From Anaerobacillus isosaccharinicus (GTDB lineage Bacteria > Bacillota > Bacilli > Bacillales > Anaerobacillaceae), in contig NZ_CP063356.1 in NCBI RefSeq assembly GCF_001866075.3, forward strand, positions 3,772,164 through 3,836,163: DNA of 64,000 nucleotides. The letters are read 5' to 3'. This document shows positions 60,315 to 64,000 of this stretch, piece after piece. Below the pieces are notes generated by a model. The model was not told the origin of the DNA and searched no databases. It saw nothing but the letters and a program-made list of their open reading frames with translations. Both the position numbers and the translations under genes were made by a program. Positions within the stretch are counted from its first letter, which is position 1. Each line of letters begins with the position of its first letter.

Positions 60315-60731
60315 TTACTCTTTTTCATTATGATCATCTGCTTTTTTTCTAGAAACTGAAGGCGGCATCATAAACGCAGAATACATATTAAAAAAACTGT
60401 CTAACATCATTTGATATTGTTCTAGTGAGTTACTCCACAAATCTAAATAATCTTTTCCTGCATCAGTTAAAGAATAAATTCTTTTTGCAGGACCACCACT
60501 TGAAGTATCCCACTCGGAGTTAACAAGATTATCTTTTTCCAATTGCCTTAATATACGATACACGTTTCCCTGATCAATTGAATCGAAACCAAATTTTGAT
60601 AACTCTTGAATTAATTTATACCCATGAAGACTAAATCCGCCTCGAAGGCTAAGCAGTAAAAATGGGATCATTAAATTCTTCGGTGAACCACCTAAGTTTT
60701 TTTCTGTATTGTTAGCACTGTTGTCTTTCAT
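60315..60731 (-). CDS. phaQ: PadR-family PHA-responsive repressor PhaQ
   Basis: A 138-residue winged-helix regulator: FLLLSLRGGFSLHGYKLIQEL, DQGNVYRILRQLEKDNLVNS and SGGPAKRIYSLTDAGKDYL are the PadR signature. In B. megaterium PhaQ represses its own promoter and is released by PHB. Its place opposite phaRBC is the same here. Normally followed by phaP on the same strand; here the IS lies in between. A dyad just upstream is a candidate operator. Confidence 0.9.
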   Translation of the reverse strand: MKDNSANNTEKNLGGSPKNLMIPFLLLSLRGGFSLHGYKLIQELSKFGFDSIDQGNVYRILRQLEKDNLVNSEWDTSSGGPAKRIYSLTDAGKDYLDLWSNSLEQYQMMLDSFFNMYSAFMMPPSVSRKKADDHNEKE

Positions 60732-60760
60732 AAAATAACCTCACATAGATAAATTTTCCT

Positions 60761-60785
60761 TATATGTGTAATTTACACCTATATG
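60761..60785 (-). promoter_or_regulatory. Candidate PhaQ operator
   Basis: A GTGTA-ATT-TACAC inverted repeat with roughly symmetrical TATAT flanks, 30-55 nt before phaQ. PadR regulators typically bind such AT-rich dyads in their own promoter. Confidence 0.5.
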
Positions 60786-60965
60786 CAAAAATAGTCAAAT
60801 CGAAAGTTTAGTTAACGTTCGCTATTTTTCTACATTTTCCCAATTTGTAGACGAATGGTTTTTGTTGTTTTTTATAGAAATTTCTGGAAATATTTGCGTT
60901 GTTATTGTCATTTTTTTTCATTACACTATTAAAGATAAAGAAATAATAGAAGGGGAGTTAAACAA

Positions 60966-61430
60966 ATGTCTAACCAAAAAACATTTGATCCATTCTTTCT
61001 TTGGAAAGAGTATCAGAAAAACACCGAATCCTATTGGGGACAAGTAATGGATGAGAAAATGAAAACGGAAGAATTCTCTGAGTGGCTTGGAAAAGTTGTC
61101 GATTTCAATATGACCTATAAGCAGATAGCAGATAAATCTGCTAAGCAGTACTTAGAGCAAATGAACATCCCTTCACGTGAGGATCTAGCAAATCTGTCGT
61201 CCTTAATTGTGAATTTAGACACAAAGGTTGATGATTTGGAAGAGCTTGTTGAACAAAGTCTAGAGGTTAAATCTGAAATGTCTCCTACAGTTGTCAAAAA
61301 AGAAATTACTACGTTAAAAAAAGAAGTCAAAGAGATTAGTAATAAACTAGACGTTATTTTTGAGTTTTTAAAAGAAAACCAAGCAGTGAAAAGTAACCCA
61401 ACTTCTAATAAAACCGATATTGATAAGTAA
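60966..61430 (+). CDS. phaR: PHA synthase subunit PhaR (class IV)
   Basis: Second subunit of class IV PHA synthase, required for PhaC activity in Bacillus. 154 residues: DPFFLWKEYQKNTESYWGQV at the N-terminus is a recognisable PhaR motif, followed by a long coiled coil (LIVNLDTKVDDLEELVEQSL, TLKKEVKEISNKLDVIFEFL). It is shorter than B. megaterium PhaR (about 200). GAAGGGGAG precedes the ATG. First of the phaRBC operon. Confidence 0.9.
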   Translation: MSNQKTFDPFFLWKEYQKNTESYWGQVMDEKMKTEEFSEWLGKVVDFNMTYKQIADKSAKQYLEQMNIPSREDLANLSSLIVNLDTKVDDLEELVEQSLEVKSEMSPTVVKKEITTLKKEVKEISNKLDVIFEFLKENQAVKSNPTSNKTDIDK

Positions 61431-61531
61431 TTTATAGTATCGCAAGTACCTAGTTTGTTATGGTTTAGTTTAGGAAATTATGAAATTCACTTAATAAAAT
61501 ATAAATAAAACACTATAAGGAGAGTAGATGA

Positions 61532-62275
61532 ATGAATACTTTACAAGGAAAAGTGGCAATAGTCACTGGCGGTGGCACGGGAATTGGTGCTGCTATTTCA
61601 AAGTGTTTGGCTGAAAACGGAGTTAAAGTAGTAATAAACTATAACACTAGTAGCTTAGCCGCTCAAGGCGTGGTTTCTTCAATTATTGAAAATGGTGGAG
61701 AAGCAATTGCAGTTCAAGCAGACGTTTCTAAATCTGAAGACGCAACGAAAGTCATTGATGCAGCTATTGAAAAGTACGGTAAACTAGATATATTGGTTAA
61801 TAATGCAGGAATAACTAGAGATCGCTCTTTTAAGAAGTTAACCGAGGAAGATTGGCGTAAAGTAATTGATGTGAACTTAAATAGTGTTTATAATACTACT
61901 GCCCCAGCCCTTAATTACCTTGTAAATTCAGATGCAGGTAGAATAATAAATATATCGTCAATCATCGGTCAAACAGGGGCCTTTGGGCAGGCGAACTATT
62001 CAGCTGCAAAAGCAGGAATGATTGGCTTCACAAAATCTTTAGCACTTGAGTTAGCGAAAACTGGTGTTACTGTAAATGCGATTTGCCCTGGATTTATTGA
62101 AACATGCATGATTTCAGAAGTTCCAGAAAATATTCGCGAACAAATCCAGGCAAAAATTCCACAAAAACGTTTTGGTCACGCAGAAGAAATCGCAAGTGGT
62201 GTACTATATTTATGTAAAGATGGTGCCTACATAACAGGACAGCAGTTAAATATTAATGGTGGTCTATTTATGTAA
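61532..62275 (+). CDS. phaB: Acetoacetyl-CoA reductase PhaB
   Basis: NADPH-dependent short-chain dehydrogenase that makes (R)-3-hydroxybutyryl-CoA for the polymer. Cofactor motif VTGGGTGIGAAI, NNAGIT, catalytic Ser in NISSIIGQTGAFG and YSAAKAG with Tyr and Lys; C-terminal GFIET and GGLFM. 247 residues, standard for PhaB/FabG. Identity as PhaB rests mainly on being between phaR and phaC, as in B. megaterium. No phaA thiolase is present in the window. Confidence 0.9.
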   Translation: MNTLQGKVAIVTGGGTGIGAAISKCLAENGVKVVINYNTSSLAAQGVVSSIIENGGEAIAVQADVSKSEDATKVIDAAIEKYGKLDILVNNAGITRDRSFKKLTEEDWRKVIDVNLNSVYNTTAPALNYLVNSDAGRIINISSIIGQTGAFGQANYSAAKAGMIGFTKSLALELAKTGVTVNAICPGFIETCMISEVPENIREQIQAKIPQKRFGHAEEIASGVLYLCKDGAYITGQQLNINGGLFM

Positions 62276-62309
62276 TTGATTTTTATCATGAAAGGTGGGA
62301 AAGAAACAG

Positions 62310-63392
62310 ATGATCGCTGAAAAAGAACTAGAAAATATGCTCGATTTACTTCCAGAAGAAACGAAACGCTCGTATCAACGTTTCAAAAGAACAATGGAAG
62401 TATTAACTACTGAACCTGAACCAGAAGTTGGTTTAACACCTAAAGAAGTTATTTGGACAAAGAACAAAACAAAATTGTACCGCTATGTGTCAGATAAACC
62501 GACAAAATATAAAACGCCATTGTTAATGGTTTATGCATTAATAAATAAGCCATATATCTTAGACTTAACAAAAGGTAATAGTATGGTTGAATATCTTCTT
62601 AATGAAGGGTTCGACGTCTACATGCTAGACTGGGGTACTCCTTGCTATGAAGATCGGAACATGAAGCTCGATGATTATATTTTAGACTACATTCCTCGAG
62701 CGGTTAAGAAAGTTCTACGTACATCAAAAGCAAATGACGTTTCAGTGTTAGGTTATTGCATGGGTGGAACGATGACATCAATCTTTGCGTCGCTTTGTCC
62801 AGAACTGCTGATTAAAAATCTAATCTTTATGACAAGTCCTTTTGATTTTTCTGATACTGGTTTGTATGGGTGTTTCCTTAATGATCGTTACTTTGACGTT
62901 GATCATGTTGTAGATACATTAGGTAATATCCCGCCTGAAATGATAGATTTCGGTAACAAACTATTAAAGCCAATGACAAACTTTACTGGTCCATATACGA
63001 GTTTGCTTGAACGTTCAGATAATCCACAGTTTGTAGAAAGTTGGAAGTTAATGCAAAAATGGCTCACTGATGGCATTCCCTTCCCAGGTGAAGCTTACCG
63101 TCAATGGATCCGTGAGTTTTATCAACAAAATAAATTGATCAACGATGAACTTGTCATTCGTGGTCGAAAAGTTGATTTAGGCGTAATCAAAGCGAACGTA
63201 TTAAATATTTCTGCTGATCGAGACCACATCGCAATGCCACACCAAGTAAAAGCGTTGATGGAGAAAATATCCAGTAAGGATAAGGAATATGTTTCACTAC
63301 CAACAGGTCACGTGTCAGTTACATTTGGTCCTAAAGCCGTTAAGATAACTTATCCAACTGTAGGAAACTGGTTGGCTAAGCGTTCAAAGTAA
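62310..63392 (+). CDS. phaC: PHA synthase PhaC, class IV
   Basis: Polymerises (R)-3-hydroxyacyl-CoA into storage polyester. ATG 62310 is used; GTG 62295 belongs to the AAAGGTGGG ribosome site. 360 residues as in other class IV enzymes. The lipase-like box is GYCMGG with nucleophile Cys150; the triad is completed by Asp in SADRDHIAMP and His in PTGHVSVTFG. YMLDWGTPCYEDRN is typical of the family. Works as a PhaC-PhaR pair with the subunit encoded upstream. Terminator right after. Confidence 0.93.
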   Translation: MIAEKELENMLDLLPEETKRSYQRFKRTMEVLTTEPEPEVGLTPKEVIWTKNKTKLYRYVSDKPTKYKTPLLMVYALINKPYILDLTKGNSMVEYLLNEGFDVYMLDWGTPCYEDRNMKLDDYILDYIPRAVKKVLRTSKANDVSVLGYCMGGTMTSIFASLCPELLIKNLIFMTSPFDFSDTGLYGCFLNDRYFDVDHVVDTLGNIPPEMIDFGNKLLKPMTNFTGPYTSLLERSDNPQFVESWKLMQKWLTDGIPFPGEAYRQWIREFYQQNKLINDELVIRGRKVDLGVIKANVLNISADRDHIAMPHQVKALMEKISSKDKEYVSLPTGHVSVTFGPKAVKITYPTVGNWLAKRSK

Positions 63393-63413
63393 GTAAAAAT
63401 CGTTCATAGTAAA

Positions 63414-63440
63414 ACCGAGCCAGTGAGCTCGGTTTTTTTC
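63414..63440. terminator. Terminator of phaRBC
   Basis: AAACCGAGC / GCTCGGTTT-type stem with a seven-T run; also near the end of the convergent HesB-like gene. Confidence 0.85.
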
Positions 63441-63746
63441 TTATGAATTTGGGTTGTCTAGGTCAGTGATAGTTGGATTTTCAAATGTTACATAGTTTAA
63501 ATCTGGATCAAAATCAATTGTCATCCCGTTTAAATACCAGAAATCTTCTTCATTAACAAATAATTGAATGTCATTAACTTCGGTTATAAAAGAAGTAGGA
63601 GAAGGTTGGTCTTTCGTGATCCCTACAGAAAAGCCACCAGACCCACAACCTCCAACACGAACGTATAATCGTAACGAATCTCCCTTTTTTAAATCCATTT
63701 CTTGTTTGTATAATTCAACAGCTTTTTCGCTAATCGTAAATTGCAT
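63441..63746 (-). CDS. HesB/IscA-like protein (YneR group)
   Basis: A 101-residue protein of the HesB-like fold: MQFTISEKAVELYKQEM start, LRLYVRVGGCGSGGFSVGI with a single cysteine and beta-rich C-terminus. It lacks the CGC tail of true IscA/SufA scaffolds, so iron-sulphur carrier function is doubtful, as for YneR-type proteins of Bacillus. AAGGAG precedes the ATG. Confidence 0.85.
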   Translation of the reverse strand: MQFTISEKAVELYKQEMDLKKGDSLRLYVRVGGCGSGGFSVGITKDQPSPTSFITEVNDIQLFVNEEDFWYLNGMTIDFDPDLNYVTFENPTITDLDNPNS

Positions 63747-63911
63747 TGTAAATAACTCCTTTATTTCACTTATAGTATTTTTATATCACATAAAAGGACA
63801 TTTGCAAAATCATACGGGTTAAATCTTTTATCGAAAATAGCTAAGAAAAGGAAGGAAAGGGTATCATAGATAGAGAATAAGTATGTTTGAGAAAAGAAAG
63901 GAGTGTTATTT

Positions 63912-64000
63912 ATGGACACTAATATTAAAGAGATTGAGCAATCATTTATAAACTTAGTCAAAAAGATGTCTAGCTACGGTGAAGCAATTTCCCTCATGTT
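63912..64000 (+). CDS. M32 carboxypeptidase (YpwA-like), N-terminal fragment
   Basis: Twenty-nine codons run into the window end. MDTNIKEIEQSFINLVKKMS followed by SYGEAISLM resembles the start of Taq/YpwA-type M32 carboxypeptidases (usual pattern KKIS-Y-EA-LMHWD). AAAGGAG precedes the ATG. The metal motif is beyond the window, so the assignment rests on this short stretch and on ypwA being in the same neighbourhood in B. subtilis. Confidence 0.55.
   Translation, partial: MDTNIKEIEQSFINLVKKMSSYGEAISLM

Overview
The window is a stretch of AT-rich chromosome from an endospore-forming member of the Bacillaceae. Spore genes (a gerA-type germinant receptor operon, a cotD-like coat gene with a likely SigK/GerE promoter) and the grouping of genes familiar from the Bacillus subtilis yp- region (mrfAB, dynA, ypsA, gpsB, rnpB, ypsC, ypvA and the first codons of a ypwA-like gene) point there. 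A short-form hybrid-cluster protein and a ferredoxin-dependent 2-oxoacid oxidoreductase, each behind an Fnr-type promoter, suggest facultative or obligate anaerobic growth, for example an Anaerobacillus-like or alkaliphilic Bacillus. The genus is inference.

Layout. 1-8 kb: the end of an amidohydrolase gene, a YhjD-like gene, a cyclophilin lipoprotein, a lipoprotein alpha-amylase with two cre-like sites, and an operon of two ABC transporters around a GntR regulator with a matching operator. 8-13 kb: ilvA, IS copy 1, cheV, a YhfH-like zinc-ribbon gene behind a CodY-like box, and a yuiD-like gene. 13-19 kb: the anaerobic genes, hcp and the oxidoreductase, with a DUF3891 gene between them. 19-28 kb: an HD hydrolase, a 19-copy heptamer array, two NlpC/P60 cell-wall hydrolases (one split by an IS6-like element), a lipase, an MFS transporter and a KapD-like exonuclease. 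28-37 kb: a YitT-type membrane protein, a DUF2935 protein, the germinant receptor operon, a receiver-kinase hybrid and small orphan genes. 37-47 kb: mrfAB, then dynA with a DUF294/CBS protein and a DnaQ-like exonuclease. 47-56 kb: ferredoxin, cotD, ypsA, gpsB, an RNase HI-like gene, rnpB, ypsC (flanked by two heptamer/hairpin elements), pepF, ypvA and moaA with a structured leader. 57-63.4 kb: a polyhydroxyalkanoate cluster (phaJ-phaP, IS copy 2, phaQ, then divergent phaRBC). The end holds a HesB-like gene and the start of an M32 carboxypeptidase.

The main observations beyond ordinary annotation are these. Two copies of one IS sit exactly 24 nt upstream of the start codons of cheV and phaP, in the same relative orientation, cutting each gene off from its upstream region. 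Heptanucleotide arrays (TAGAATG, TTATGAA and relatives) recur beside TTGTGA/TCACAA dyads or inside long hairpins. Two Fnr boxes have identical geometry to their -10 boxes (centre to centre 32 bp). An IS6-like insertion with an 8-bp target duplication makes a stop codon exactly at its junction. Long hairpins and a structured moaA leader remain unexplained. No CRISPR array, tRNA or rRNA gene was seen.
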